This document shows, piece after piece, positions 16,343 to 25,218 of a stretch of 64,000 nucleotides of DNA (the stretch's first letter is position 1; each line of letters starts with the position of its first letter). Location of the stretch: NCBI RefSeq assembly GCF_001667735.1, contig NZ_LZJN01000142.1:62001-126000 (forward strand). Reading direction: 5' to 3'. Under the pieces are notes generated by a model, which saw only the letters and a list, made by a program, of their open reading frames with translations, was not told the origin of the DNA and made no database searches. Origin of the DNA: Mycobacterium sp. E183 (lineage in GTDB: Bacteria; Actinomycetota; Actinomycetes; Mycobacteriales; Mycobacteriaceae). Both the position numbers and the translations under genes were made by a program.

Positions 16343-17958
16343 TCGAGACGGTTCAGCAGCTGCTGCGGCAGCGTCGCGACGACGACGGCCCGGCCGTTGC
16401 CTGCGGCGAGCGGGTCTGGACCTGGGGCGAACACCTCGCGGAGGCCGAAGCGGAGGCCGCCGCGCTGATCGCCCTGGCCGAGCCGACCCGCCCACTCCAC
16501 GTCGGGGCCCTGCTGCCCAACTCCCCGGCGATGCTGCGCGCCATGGCCGCGGCCGCGCTGGGCGGCTACGTGCTGTGCGGGATCAACACGACGCGGCGCG
16601 GGGCCGGACTGCTGGCCGACATCCGGCGATCCGACTGCCAGCTGCTGCTCGTCGACCCCGAACACCGGGGCCTGCTGGACGGCTTGGACCTCAACGGGAT
16701 CCAGGTGCTCGACGTCACCGGCGGGCGCTACGCCGAACTGGTGGCCGCCGCGGGGCCCCTGGTTCCGCACCGCGAGGTCACCGGCGGCGACACGTTGATG
16801 ATGATCTTCACCTCCGGGACGAGTGGCGACCCGAAGGTCGTGCGCCTCGCGCATGCGATGACGATCATGTGCGGCGCCAGCCTGGTCTTCCAGTACGACG
16901 TCACCGCCGACGATGTCTGTTACCTGTCGATGCCGCTGTTCCACTCGAACGGTGTCGCAGCCGGATGGGCGGTCGCCATCGGTGCCGGCGCCACCATGGT
17001 CCCGGCCCGGTTCTCGCCATCGGGTTTCCTGGACGACGTGCGCCGCTATCGCGTCACCTACGTCAACTACGTGGGCAAGCCCCTCGCCTTGATCCTGTCC
17101 ACCCCCGAACGTCCCGACGACGCGGAGAACCCGCTGCGGGTGGCGTTCGGCAACGAGGCCACCGACCGCGACATCGCCGAATTCGCAAGGCGTTTCGACT
17201 GCCGCGTGGTCGACAGCTTCGGGTCGAGCGAGTTCGCGGTGATCGTCGTCCGCGAGGACGGAACCCCGCCGGGGTCGATCGGCAGACCGTATCCCGGGGT
17301 CGCCGTCTACAACCCGGCAACGCTGCAGGAGTGCGCCGTCGCGGAATTCGACGAACACGGGGCGCTGACCAACTTCGACGCCGCGGTCGGTGAGCTCGTC
17401 AACACCACCGGGGCGGGCCCGTTCGTGGGCTACTACAACGACCCGGCCGCGACGGCCGAGCGCATGCGGCACGGGATGTACTGGTCCGGCGATCTGGCCT
17501 ACCGGGACGCCGACGGCTGGATCTACCTGGCCGGCCGGACGGCGGACTGGATGCGGGTGGATGGTGAGAACCTGGCGGCCGGCCCGATCGAGCGGATCCT
17601 GGAGCGGCTGCCCGGGGTCAGCCAGGTCGCGGTGTACGCGGTGCCCGACGACCGGGTCGGTGACCAGGTAATGGCCGCCCTGGTCCTGCGCGACGGGGCG
17701 CAGCTGGGGCCCGGCGAGTTCGCGGCTTTCCTTGCCGCGCAACCGGACCTGTCGCCCAAGGCCTGGCCGCGCTACGTGCGCATCAACGCCGGCCTGCCGA
17801 CGACGGCGACCAATAAGATCGTCAAGCGCGCGCTGATGGCCGCGGGCATCAGCGCGGAGGGCTGCGTGCTGTGGACGCGCCCGGCGCGCGGCACGGCCTA
17901 CAGTCCCGCGGCGGGGAATCCCATCGGCCACGAGGCGACCACCGCCGCGACGCCCTGA
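16339..17958 (+). CDS. Acyl-CoA synthetase, FadD17-like
   Basis: A 539-residue AMP-forming ligase starting at ATG 16339, which overlaps the monooxygenase stop. The P-loop-like motif is FTSGTSGDPK (157-166); later come YVNYVGKPLALILSTPE, DSFGSSEF, YWSGDLAYRDADGW and WMRVDGEN. Whole segments, such as CYLSMPLFHSNGVAAGW, resemble M. tuberculosis FadD17, a ligase near the steroid side-chain genes. It probably makes the CoA thioester that the FadE/hydratase/Ltp enzymes then shorten. It is the last gene of the nine-gene run, ending 2 bp from the convergent DMT gene. Confidence 0.88.
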   Translation: MIETVQQLLRQRRDDDGPAVACGERVWTWGEHLAEAEAEAAALIALAEPTRPLHVGALLPNSPAMLRAMAAAALGGYVLCGINTTRRGAGLLADIRRSDCQLLLVDPEHRGLLDGLDLNGIQVLDVTGGRYAELVAAAGPLVPHREVTGGDTLMMIFTSGTSGDPKVVRLAHAMTIMCGASLVFQYDVTADDVCYLSMPLFHSNGVAAGWAVAIGAGATMVPARFSPSGFLDDVRRYRVTYVNYVGKPLALILSTPERPDDAENPLRVAFGNEATDRDIAEFARRFDCRVVDSFGSSEFAVIVVREDGTPPGSIGRPYPGVAVYNPATLQECAVAEFDEHGALTNFDAAVGELVNTTGAGPFVGYYNDPAATAERMRHGMYWSGDLAYRDADGWIYLAGRTADWMRVDGENLAAGPIERILERLPGVSQVAVYAVPDDRVGDQVMAALVLRDGAQLGPGEFAAFLAAQPDLSPKAWPRYVRINAGLPTTATNKIVKRALMAAGISAEGCVLWTRPARGTAYSPAAGNPIGHEATTAATP

Positions 17959-17959
17959 G

Positions 17960-18817
17960 TCAGGTGACCGATTCAGCCTGCGGTTGCGGCGCTTCGCCGA
18001 AGCGCGCCAGCACGAGCGTGGCGGACACGGCCACCACGAAGCCCGCGACGACCAGCCAGCCCAGGCCGTCGCGGGCGCTGTCGCCCAGCCACACCACGCC
18101 GACGAACGCGGGTGCGATGGTCTCACCGACGACCATCCCGGCGACGGCCGTGGTCACCGATCCGCGGTGCAGCGCAGAGGTCAGCAGCAAGAAACCGGCC
18201 GCCCCGCCCGCGGCCGCCGCGTACAGCGCCGGATTGGTGTAGAAGGCGCGGTGGGTCGGGTTGATCACCTCGATCAGCCGCACGCCCACCTCGATGACCC
18301 CGAAGCCGGTTCCGGCCGCCAGGCCGAGCGCGAGCGCGCGCGGCCGGTCCGGTAGCCGGCCCGCCACCGCGCCGGCGAGGAATATCGCGGCGACCACGCC
18401 CAGCAATGCCCAGCCGAGCCCCGCCGGGGCGCGCCGGAAGTGCCCTGGCCCGGCCGCAAGGGCGAGCACGACGAGGCTCACGCACACCACGGCCACCGCC
18501 GTCCACTCGGCGCGCGACAGCCGCGCCGACAACAGCCACGCGGACGCGATGCCGGTGACCGCGATCGAGGCCGCCAACGCCGCGGCGACCACATAAATCG
18601 GCACCAGGCGCAACGCCGCCACTTGGAGGAGGAAGCCGACGCCGTCGAGGCCGACGCCGACGATGTACCGCCATTGCCGGGCGGCGCGCATCAGGAGCAC
18701 GGTGTCGACACCCGAGCCGCTGCCGGCTTCCACCGACCGGGTCGCCGCCGCCTGCAGCACCGACGCCGTGCCGTAGCAGACCGAGCAGCCCAGCGCGAGG
18801 AGGAAGCCGATCAGCAC
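17960..18817 (-). CDS. DMT-family multi-pass membrane protein
   Basis: About 285 residues with nine or ten hydrophobic helices and the alternating short loops of EamA/DMT transporters. Segments include LIGFLLALGCSVCYGTASVL at the N-terminus, VPIYVVAAALAASIAVTGIA and ATLVLARFGEAP at the end. I chose the GTG at 18817 because it puts the first helix at the start; an ATG at 18901 would add 28 polar residues. The substrate is unknown. It is convergent with the FadD gene and divergent from the desaturase operon. Confidence 0.72.
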   Translation of the reverse strand: MLIGFLLALGCSVCYGTASVLQAAATRSVEAGSGSGVDTVLLMRAARQWRYIVGVGLDGVGFLLQVAALRLVPIYVVAAALAASIAVTGIASAWLLSARLSRAEWTAVAVVCVSLVVLALAAGPGHFRRAPAGLGWALLGVVAAIFLAGAVAGRLPDRPRALALGLAAGTGFGVIEVGVRLIEVINPTHRAFYTNPALYAAAAGGAAGFLLLTSALHRGSVTTAVAGMVVGETIAPAFVGVVWLGDSARDGLGWLVVAGFVVAVSATLVLARFGEAPQPQAESVT

Positions 18818-19048
18818 ACAACGAACAATAGGCGCCGGCGATGGCCGGCGCGCTGAGCCGGTTGGCTGTGAATCCTCTGAACAAATGTTTGGGCGCGGCA
18901 CGGGTGGGGCACGTCACAGTAACGTGTGTCGCTGCGCCTGACCGAATCCCACTCACGACTAGTGAACAGTTGTGTGCTTTTAGTGGTGTCGTTGTGCGGC
19001 TGTCAAACAATGTATGACAAGCGAATTCAAACCAGACGTTTAAACTCG

Positions 19049-19067
19049 GTATACAACTGTGTACTCT
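19049..19067 (+). promoter_or_regulatory. Leaderless promoter with overlapping dyad, reductase-desaturase operon
   Basis: TACTCT (19062-19067) followed by six bases and ATG 19074 is the arrangement of a leaderless mycobacterial promoter (-10 TANNNT with transcription starting at the ATG). No ribosome site precedes the ATG, which agrees. The imperfect dyad GTATACAACTGTGTAC (19049-19064) overlaps the -10. A CAGTTGT at 18967-18973 matches its core (ACAACTG, 19053-19059) in inverted orientation. A repressor site is likely but its protein is not identifiable here. Confidence 0.45.
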
Positions 19068-19073
19068 AGCGGC

Positions 19074-20171
19074 ATGGCGGAACGCGGCGCTGAACCCCAG
19101 GTCCCACGCGGGCGCCGGCTCTTCCTGCGCGCGGTGCGCCGGTTGTTCAGCCCGCTGCAGCCGGACGACTACCTCGAGATGATCAACCCGCTGTGGACCA
19201 CCAAGGAGCTGCGCGGGAAGGTCGAGGCCATCGAGCAGCAGGGCTCGGAGGCCGCCAGCGTCTTGATCCGGCCCGGCTACGAGTGGCCTGGGCACAAGCC
19301 CGGTCAGTACGTGCGCCTCGGCGTGGTCATCGACGGCGTGTACCACTGGCGTGCGTATTCGCTGACATCGGACCCGACGCCCGACGACGGGCTGATCAGC
19401 GTCACGCCGAAGCGGGTCGACGGCGGCGTGGTTTCGCCGTATCTCGTGCACAAGATTCAGCCCGGGGACCTGGTGCGGCTCGGCGAGATCGAAGGCGTGT
19501 TCACCCTGCCGGAGCCCGTGCCGGACAAGATGCTATTCATCAGCGCCGGCAGCGGCATCACCCCGATCATCAGCATGCTGCGCGACCTCGACCACCGCGA
19601 CGAGATGCGCGACGCCGTGGTCATTCACTCCGCCCGCACCCGCGAGCAGGCGATGTTTATGCCCGCGCTCGAAGAGCTCGAGAAACGGCACGATGGCATG
19701 CGGCTCGATCTGCGCTTCACCTCCGAACAGGGGCGGCTCACACCCGGCGACCTGGACGACGTGTGCCCGGACTGGCGCGAGCGCGAGGCGTTCTGCTCGG
19801 GCCCGGGGGAAATGCTCGACGCCTTGATCGAGCACTGGAAGGAGAACGCGGACTGCGACCGGCTGCATTTCGAGCGGTTCCAACCGAAGATCGGCGGCGA
19901 CGCCAACGCCGGCGAGGGCGGCACCGTCTGCTTCCTGGACAGCGACAAGGAAGTCGAATGTGACGGTGGCACATCGATTCTCGAGGCCGGCGAGAAGGCC
20001 GGTCTCAACCTCGCCTTCGGCTGTCGCATTGGAATCTGCCATACCTGCGTCGGGACGCTGAAGTCGGGCAAGCTGCGCGACCTGCGCTCGGGTGACGTGA
20101 TCGAACCGACCGAGCAGGACGTCCGAATCTGCATCAACACCGCCGAGGGCGACGTCGAACTCGAACTCTGA
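19074..20171 (+). CDS. NADPH oxidoreductase with plant-type ferredoxin domain (Rv3230c-like desaturase reductase)
   Basis: A 365-residue three-domain electron-transfer protein: FAD domain (about 45-145, with YVRLGVVIDGVYHWRAYSLT), NAD(P) domain (about 150-265, starting MLFISAGSGITPIISML) and a C-terminal 2Fe-2S domain with the cluster pattern CRIGICHTC at about 317-325 and a last Cys near 353. The next gene, 16 bp downstream, is a DesA3-type desaturase. In M. tuberculosis Rv3230c feeds electrons to DesA3 to make oleoyl-CoA from stearoyl-CoA, and the same role is expected here. The first 40 residues resemble the Rv3230c leader. Confidence 0.92.
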   Translation: MAERGAEPQVPRGRRLFLRAVRRLFSPLQPDDYLEMINPLWTTKELRGKVEAIEQQGSEAASVLIRPGYEWPGHKPGQYVRLGVVIDGVYHWRAYSLTSDPTPDDGLISVTPKRVDGGVVSPYLVHKIQPGDLVRLGEIEGVFTLPEPVPDKMLFISAGSGITPIISMLRDLDHRDEMRDAVVIHSARTREQAMFMPALEELEKRHDGMRLDLRFTSEQGRLTPGDLDDVCPDWREREAFCSGPGEMLDALIEHWKENADCDRLHFERFQPKIGGDANAGEGGTVCFLDSDKEVECDGGTSILEAGEKAGLNLAFGCRIGICHTCVGTLKSGKLRDLRSGDVIEPTEQDVRICINTAEGDVELEL

Positions 20172-20187
20172 TCGAAAGGAGCGGCTC

Positions 20188-21594
20188 GTGACAACGGCCG
20201 TAAAGAACGCCGGAGCGAATCCACTCTCCAGGCTGAGCGAGCAAGAATTGGAAAAGCTCGCGAAGGAATTCGACGCCATCCACGATGACGTGTTTGCCGA
20301 CCTCGGGGACCGCGACCGGCGCTACATCAAGAACGTCATCTCGGCGCAACGGCAGATCGTGGTGGCAGGGCGAGTCCTGCTGCTGGCATCGCGCTCGAAG
20401 ACCGCGTGGCTGCTGGGTACCGCCTGCCTGTCCATGGCCAAGATCTTGGAGAACATGGAGATCGGCCACAACGTGATGCACGGCCAGTGGGATTGGATGA
20501 ACGACCCCGACATCCATTCGTCGGTGTGGGACTGGGACACCGCGTCCACCGCGGAATCCTGGAAGCACTCCCACAACTACATCCACCACACCTTCACCAA
20601 CATCCTCGGCAAGGACAAGGATCTCGGCTACGAGATCATGCGGATCGACCCCAACCAGAAATGGGCACCGCGCTACCTGGGTCAACCGATCTACAACCTG
20701 CTGCTCACGCTCCTGTTCGAGTGGGGAGTGGCCGTCCACGACATGGATATCGACGCGATCCGCAAGCGCGAGAAGCCGTGGTCGGAGGTGCGCAAGGACC
20801 TGCGGGGCATCGGGGTCAAGGCGCGCGCGCAGATCTATAAGGACTACCTCGGCTGGCCGGCCATCAGCGCCGGTGCGTTCGCGCTCACGCAGCTCGCGCT
20901 GCGCGGCCGGCTCGAACAGCCGGCACGGTCCCGGCTGGGCAACCGGCTGCGCCGGGTGTCGAACAAGGGCCGCGTCGCCGCAGCAGCGTCGTTCCTCGAC
21001 AAGGTGGCGCCGGGCGTGGAAAGCACGTACCTGCGCACCCTGGGCGCCGACGCGGTGGCCAACGTCATCCGCAACATCTGGGCCCACGCCATCATCTTCT
21101 GCGGCCACTTCCCGGACCAGACCTACACATTCACGCAGGAAGAAACCGAGAACGAGACCCGCGGTGGCTGGTACGTGCGCCAATTGCTCGGCGCCGCGAA
21201 CATCGAGGGCAGCCCGCTGTTCCACATCATCAGCGGCAACCTCGGCTACCAGGTGGAGCATCACCTGTACCCGGACATGCCCAGCAGCCGGTATTCCGAG
21301 ATCGCGCCGCAGGTCAAGGAAATCTGCGACCGCTACGAGCTGCCCTACAACTCCGGTCCGTTCGGCAAGCAGTGGTTCATGGTGCACCGCAGCATCTTCC
21401 GCTTGGCGTTCCCGGGCGGGAAGCCGCGCCCCAAGCCCGGCCCGTACCACAGCAATGTGCACCGCCCCGACCCCGAGCGGCCGAGCGAGGGCACCCGGTC
21501 CCGCGATCGGGTGCCGGCCGAACACCCGGCCGCGGGTCCCGAACACGATTCCACCGGCGTCGAGGTGGAGCCGCCGCCGCGGGGCAAGGACTGA
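20188..21594 (+). CDS. desA3: Membrane fatty-acid (acyl-CoA) desaturase, DesA3-like
   Basis: A 468-residue di-iron desaturase starting at GTG 20188 behind GAAAGGAG. Three histidine boxes are present: HNVMHGQWD (about 93-101), HNYIHHTF (about 128-135) and QVEHH (about 355-359). Hydrophobic stretches lie between boxes one and two. DesA3 places a delta-9 double bond in stearoyl-CoA using electrons from the adjacent reductase. The protein is about 40 residues longer than M. tuberculosis DesA3 (427 aa), because of a polar Pro/Arg-rich C-terminal tail (RPDPERPSEGTRSRDR onward) that is probably cytoplasmic. It forms an operon with the reductase. Confidence 0.92.
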   Translation: MTTAVKNAGANPLSRLSEQELEKLAKEFDAIHDDVFADLGDRDRRYIKNVISAQRQIVVAGRVLLLASRSKTAWLLGTACLSMAKILENMEIGHNVMHGQWDWMNDPDIHSSVWDWDTASTAESWKHSHNYIHHTFTNILGKDKDLGYEIMRIDPNQKWAPRYLGQPIYNLLLTLLFEWGVAVHDMDIDAIRKREKPWSEVRKDLRGIGVKARAQIYKDYLGWPAISAGAFALTQLALRGRLEQPARSRLGNRLRRVSNKGRVAAAASFLDKVAPGVESTYLRTLGADAVANVIRNIWAHAIIFCGHFPDQTYTFTQEETENETRGGWYVRQLLGAANIEGSPLFHIISGNLGYQVEHHLYPDMPSSRYSEIAPQVKEICDRYELPYNSGPFGKQWFMVHRSIFRLAFPGGKPRPKPGPYHSNVHRPDPERPSEGTRSRDRVPAEHPAAGPEHDSTGVEVEPPPRGKD

Positions 21595-21652
21595 CGCTCG
21601 GCGCCGCGCTCATCGAGTTGCCGTCGCCGGGCCGCTGGGTAGCCTTTGCGCG

Positions 21653-22393
21653 ATGACGGGGATCGACGGGCAGGTCGTGGCCATCACCGGGGCGAGCAGC
21701 GGGATCGGCGAGGCGACCGCCCTGCTGCTGGCCGAGCGCGGTGCCCGGGTGACCATCGGCGCGCGCCGCGCCGAGCGACTCGATGAGATCGCACGGGAAA
21801 TACGCGACCGGGGCGGATCCGCCGTCACCTGCCGCACCGACGTCTCGCGACCCGAAGACCTTCGGCGGCTCGTCGCGACGGCCACCGGCGAATTCGGCCG
21901 GCTCGATGTCCTGATCAGCAACGCCGGCATCAGCAAGATCGGGCCGGTGTCCGGCCTCGACGTCGACGGATGGACGGCGATGATCGACGTCAACCTGCGG
22001 GGAGTGCTGCACGGGATCGCCGCGGCCCTACCGGTTTTCCGAAATCAAGGGCGCGGACATTTCGTGACGACGGTGTCGACCGCGGGGCTCAAGATCGTGC
22101 CCACCATGGCGGTGTACGCCGCCTCGAAGAACGCCGTTCGCACCCTGATGGAGGGCTTGCGCCAGGAATCCACCGACGGCGTCGTGCGGACCACATCGAT
22201 CTCACCCGGATTCGTCGACACCCGATTGGACGATTCCATCGACGACGCGGCGATGCGCGCTCAGATCCGTCGCAACATGACCGAATTCGGCTTGCCGCCG
22301 GCGGCGGTGGCCCGGGCCATCGCGTTCGCCATCGAGCAACCGCACGAGGTCGAGATCGGCGACATCACCATCCGGCCAACGGTCCAGGGCTAG
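21653..22393 (+). CDS. Short-chain dehydrogenase/reductase
   Basis: A 246-residue classical SDR. TGASSGIG is at about 12-19, NNAG is replaced by SNAG (about 88-91), the catalytic Ser is in VSTAG, and YAASK carries the Tyr/Lys pair (about 152-156). The start at ATG 21653 follows a 58-bp gap after the desaturase stop; an upstream open frame through the desaturase is a shadow. The C-terminal EIGDITIRPTVQG is typical of SDRs related to YdfG-type enzymes. The substrate is unknown; it may be co-transcribed with the desaturase pair. Confidence 0.87.
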   Translation: MTGIDGQVVAITGASSGIGEATALLLAERGARVTIGARRAERLDEIAREIRDRGGSAVTCRTDVSRPEDLRRLVATATGEFGRLDVLISNAGISKIGPVSGLDVDGWTAMIDVNLRGVLHGIAAALPVFRNQGRGHFVTTVSTAGLKIVPTMAVYAASKNAVRTLMEGLRQESTDGVVRTTSISPGFVDTRLDDSIDDAAMRAQIRRNMTEFGLPPAAVARAIAFAIEQPHEVEIGDITIRPTVQG

Positions 22394-22473
22394 CAGCAGT
22401 CGGCGGGGTTGCCACTCCGGAGAACAGACACCGAAGTGAACCATTTCCAGCGCGCGCTCGTGGATGATCATCG

Positions 22474-23838
22474 ATGATGCGCCGCGTCCACAGTTCCAGC
22501 ACCGAAGAGACCGAGCCGACCGATTCCGGTGGCTACGGGTTTCCCGCGCGGCTGTGGCGCCTCCTGGATGAGCACCCACCGCCCGGTGTCGGGCGGGCGC
22601 AGCGCTGGCGCAGCCCGCTGCGGGGACCATGGCTGACATCCGTATTCGGGTCGGTGCTGCTGGTCACGCTGCCGATCGTCATCATCACGGGGCTGCTGTC
22701 GTACATCGCCTACGGGCCGCGGTTCGGCCAGGCCATCCCCGGCGACGTCGGATGGCTGAAGCTGCCGACGTTCGATTGGCCCACCAACCCGTCGTGGCTG
22801 TATCGGCTGACCCAGGGGTTGCACGTCGGGCTCGGGCTGATCCTGATCCCGGTGGTGCTGGCCAAGCTGTGGTCGGTGATCCCGCGACTGTTCACGTGGC
22901 CGCCCGCCCGGTCCATAGCCCAACTGCTGGAACGGGTTTCGCTGCTGATGCTGGTCGGCGGCATCCTGTTCGAGATCGTCACGGGCGTGCTGAACATCCA
23001 GTACGACTACATCTTCGGTTTCAGCTTCTACACCGCGCATTACTTCGGCGCCTGGGTGTTCATCGCAGGATTCGTCGTGCACATCGCGATCAAGATCCCG
23101 GCCATGTGGTCCGGCCTGCGCTCGATCTCAGCGCGCGACGTGCTGCGCGCCGGCCGCGCCGAGACCCGCGCCGAACCATGGGAGCCGGACGGGCTGGCCG
23201 CCGCGGATCCGGCGCCCGCGACGATGAGCCGCCGCGGCGCCCTGGCGCTCGTGGGCGGCGGTGCGGCGTTCATGGCGGTCATCACCGCGGGGCAGACGTT
23301 GGGTGGGTTCACGCGGCCCGCGGCCCTGCTGCTTCCGCGCGGCCGCACCCGCGGGGATGGTCCCGGCGACTTCGAGGTCAACCGGACCGCGGTGGTGGCC
23401 GGCATTTCCGCCGAAGACACGGGCGAGCGCTGGCGGCTCACCTTGAGCGGCGGCCCGCACGCCGTCGTCCTGGACCGCTCCGCCCTCCTGGCCATGCCGC
23501 AGCGCACCGCCACGCTGCCGATCGCCTGCGTGGAAGGCTGGTCCACCACCCAAACGTGGACCGGTGTGCGCCTGGCGGACCTGGCCCGGCTCGCCGGCGT
23601 ACCGGCTCCCGACTCGGCGTACGTCTCGTCGTTGGAGCGCGGGGGCGCATTCGGCCGCGCGACGCTGCAGGGTAGCCAGGTGCTGCACCCCGATGCGTTG
23701 CTGGCCCTGCGCGTCAACGGCACCGACCTGTCCCCGGACCATGGGTTCCCGGCGCGCATCATCGTGCCCGCGTTGCCCGGCGTACACAACACCAAATGGG
23801 TGGAATCCATTGCCTTCAGGGCCGGCCCAAATGCATAG
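22474..23838 (+). CDS. Membrane-anchored sulfite-oxidase-like molybdopterin oxidoreductase with cytochrome-b561-like domain
   Basis: A 454-residue two-part protein. The N-terminal 230 residues hold four or so membrane helices with His residues spaced as in b-type cytochromes (GLHVGLGLILIPVVLAKL, YTAHYFGAWVFIAGFVVHIA). After a linker with MSRRGALALVGGGAAFMAV comes a SUOX-fold domain (about 290-454), with the molybdopterin Cys352 in PIACVEGWS and WTGVRLADLARLAG. The C-terminal HGFPARIIVPALPG is also typical. It likely transfers electrons between the cofactor and the membrane on the outer face. The substrate is unknown. ATG 22477 is an equal start candidate. Confidence 0.83.
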   Translation: MMRRVHSSSTEETEPTDSGGYGFPARLWRLLDEHPPPGVGRAQRWRSPLRGPWLTSVFGSVLLVTLPIVIITGLLSYIAYGPRFGQAIPGDVGWLKLPTFDWPTNPSWLYRLTQGLHVGLGLILIPVVLAKLWSVIPRLFTWPPARSIAQLLERVSLLMLVGGILFEIVTGVLNIQYDYIFGFSFYTAHYFGAWVFIAGFVVHIAIKIPAMWSGLRSISARDVLRAGRAETRAEPWEPDGLAAADPAPATMSRRGALALVGGGAAFMAVITAGQTLGGFTRPAALLLPRGRTRGDGPGDFEVNRTAVVAGISAEDTGERWRLTLSGGPHAVVLDRSALLAMPQRTATLPIACVEGWSTTQTWTGVRLADLARLAGVPAPDSAYVSSLERGGAFGRATLQGSQVLHPDALLALRVNGTDLSPDHGFPARIIVPALPGVHNTKWVESIAFRAGPNA

Positions 23839-24355
23839 CGCCCGAGCGGCTTTCATGAGGCTCTACGGGTCCGGCCCATGGCATCTGTTGATCCTGATCG
23901 CCGGGTTCGCCCTCTTGGGCTACGTGGTGGCCACCAGCAAACCGGTCACGCTGTGGAACACGCACGTGTGGTGGCAGTCGATCATCGTGTGGTTCGCCGC
24001 GGCCATCGTCGCCCACGACCTGGTGTTGTTCCCGATCTACGCATTGCTCGACCGGCTGCTGTCGCGCTCCGTCGTCCGGCTGCCGCCGCGGCCGGTGCCC
24101 GTGATCAATCACATCCGGGTGCCCGCGCTCGGTGCGGGGCTGACGCTGCTGGTGTTCCTGCCCGGCATCATCAAGCAGGGCGCCGCCACGTATTCGGCCG
24201 CGACCGGCCAGACGCAGGATCCCTTTCTTGGCCGCTGGCTGCTGCTGACCTCGGCGATGTTCGGCGTCAGCGCCGCGATCTACGCGGTCCGCACGGCGAC
24301 GGCGCATCGAGGCGCCGAGGCGGCACCCGACCTACATGTTGGCGATAATTTGTAG
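23831..24355 (+). CDS. Small integral membrane protein, partner of the SUOX-like protein
   Basis: A 174-residue protein with four predicted helices: LLILIAGFALLGYVVA, IIVWFAAAIVAHDLVLFPIY, LGAGLTLLVFLPGI and LLLTSAMFGVSAAIYAV. ATG 23831 overlaps the stop of the SUOX-like gene by 8 bases; ATG 23855 is a shorter alternative. There are no known catalytic motifs. Translational coupling suggests it works with the oxidoreductase, perhaps as a membrane subunit. Its 3' end overlaps the convergent SHOCT gene by 24 bases. Confidence 0.72.
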   Translation: MHSARAAFMRLYGSGPWHLLILIAGFALLGYVVATSKPVTLWNTHVWWQSIIVWFAAAIVAHDLVLFPIYALLDRLLSRSVVRLPPRPVPVINHIRVPALGAGLTLLVFLPGIIKQGAATYSAATGQTQDPFLGRWLLLTSAMFGVSAAIYAVRTATAHRGAEAAPDLHVGDNL

Positions 24356-24694
24356 GCGCTGGGCGCTGTATTCGGTGTCGGTGATGGCGCCCCTGGCGTG
24401 CAGGTCCTCGAGTTGTTTGAGGCGGTCGTACAGCGGTGGCTCGGGCCGCGCGACCGCGGCCGGGTGAGCAGCGTGGACGCCCCCGGTGTGCGGCATCGAG
24501 CCGCCCTTGGTGGTCCAACCCGCGCCGAGATCGATCAGCCGCAGCGCGAACAGCACGCCCGCGCCGGTGATCGGCAGGCCGAGGTAGATCATCCACCCCA
24601 ACGGCACGCCGGCCCGGCTCAGCGCGAAATAGCGCGTCAGCAGGACCAGCGCGAGCATCCCGCCGGCCAGCAGCACGACGACCTTGCTTTTCAT
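24332..24694 (-). CDS. Small membrane protein with SHOCT domain
   Basis: A 120-residue protein: two helices at the N-terminus (KVVVLLAGGMLALVLLTRYF and LGWMIYLGLPITGAGVLFAL), a linker, and a C-terminal SHOCT motif of about 30 residues, LYDRLKQLEDLHARGAITD followed by TEYSAQRLQIIANM. SHOCT domains are short oligomerisation modules at protein ends. ATG 24694 was chosen because GGAGG lies 10 bases upstream; an in-frame ATG at 24793 would add 33 Cys- and Arg-rich residues unlike the rest. Confidence 0.8.
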   Translation of the reverse strand: MKSKVVVLLAGGMLALVLLTRYFALSRAGVPLGWMIYLGLPITGAGVLFALRLIDLGAGWTTKGGSMPHTGGVHAAHPAAVARPEPPLYDRLKQLEDLHARGAITDTEYSAQRLQIIANM

Positions 24695-24900
24695 CCGCCA
24701 TGAACCTCCGTGTCGATCGCTGCGGGGCGCAGCGGTGGTGCGGCAAGTGCAACCCGGCGGGGCCGCTACCGATCCCAAGGGCGCTAAGCGCATTCACCGT
24801 CCACGGCGGCGCTGGAAGGATTCTTGGTGACTTCTTGGAGTGTTCTTTGAAACCCGCGCGTGTTCTGCGCGTGCGGCGGCGACTAACTACTCTGGTGAGC

Positions 24901-25200
24901 ATGGGAAACGGGCGGACCGGGACGGCGAAGGCGTTATGCGCCTGCCTGGCCGCACTTGTCTTGCTGCCATTCGACGCCACCCCGATGGCGGCCATCACAA
25001 AAACCGTTGCGCCGTCTCCATCCTCGTCGATCGACCACAGTGCCCTCGGACCGCCCAGCTCGCCCTGCTTTATCGGCCTCAACTGCGGATGTGTTCAGCA
25101 CTGCCAATCGCCGCCACGCCCACGCCCGCCGGCCGTGGCCGGCGATCCACAGCACGCCCGCCCGCCTCCACGCCGCCAAATCCCTAGTCCGACCGCCTGA
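24901..25200 (+). CDS. Small secreted protein A with CxIGLNCGCxxxC signature
   Basis: A 99-residue protein with a hydrophobic N-terminal signal segment (ALCACLAALVLLPF, about 11-24), a Ser/Pro linker and the cysteine cluster CFIGLNCGCVQHC (Cys56, 62, 64, 68) followed by PPRPRPP and GDPQH. The downstream gene encodes a paralogue with the same cysteine spacing. GTG 24895 is an alternative start two codons upstream. Four cysteines in a C-x5-C-x-C-x3-C pattern in an exported protein suggest disulfides or metal binding; I do not recognise a named family. Upstream bases 24695-24900 form the divergent gap with the SHOCT gene and have no clear promoter. Confidence 0.68.
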   Translation: MGNGRTGTAKALCACLAALVLLPFDATPMAAITKTVAPSPSSSIDHSALGPPSSPCFIGLNCGCVQHCQSPPRPRPPAVAGDPQHARPPPRRQIPSPTA

Positions 25201-25218
25201 AAGCACACTGGAGAGATC

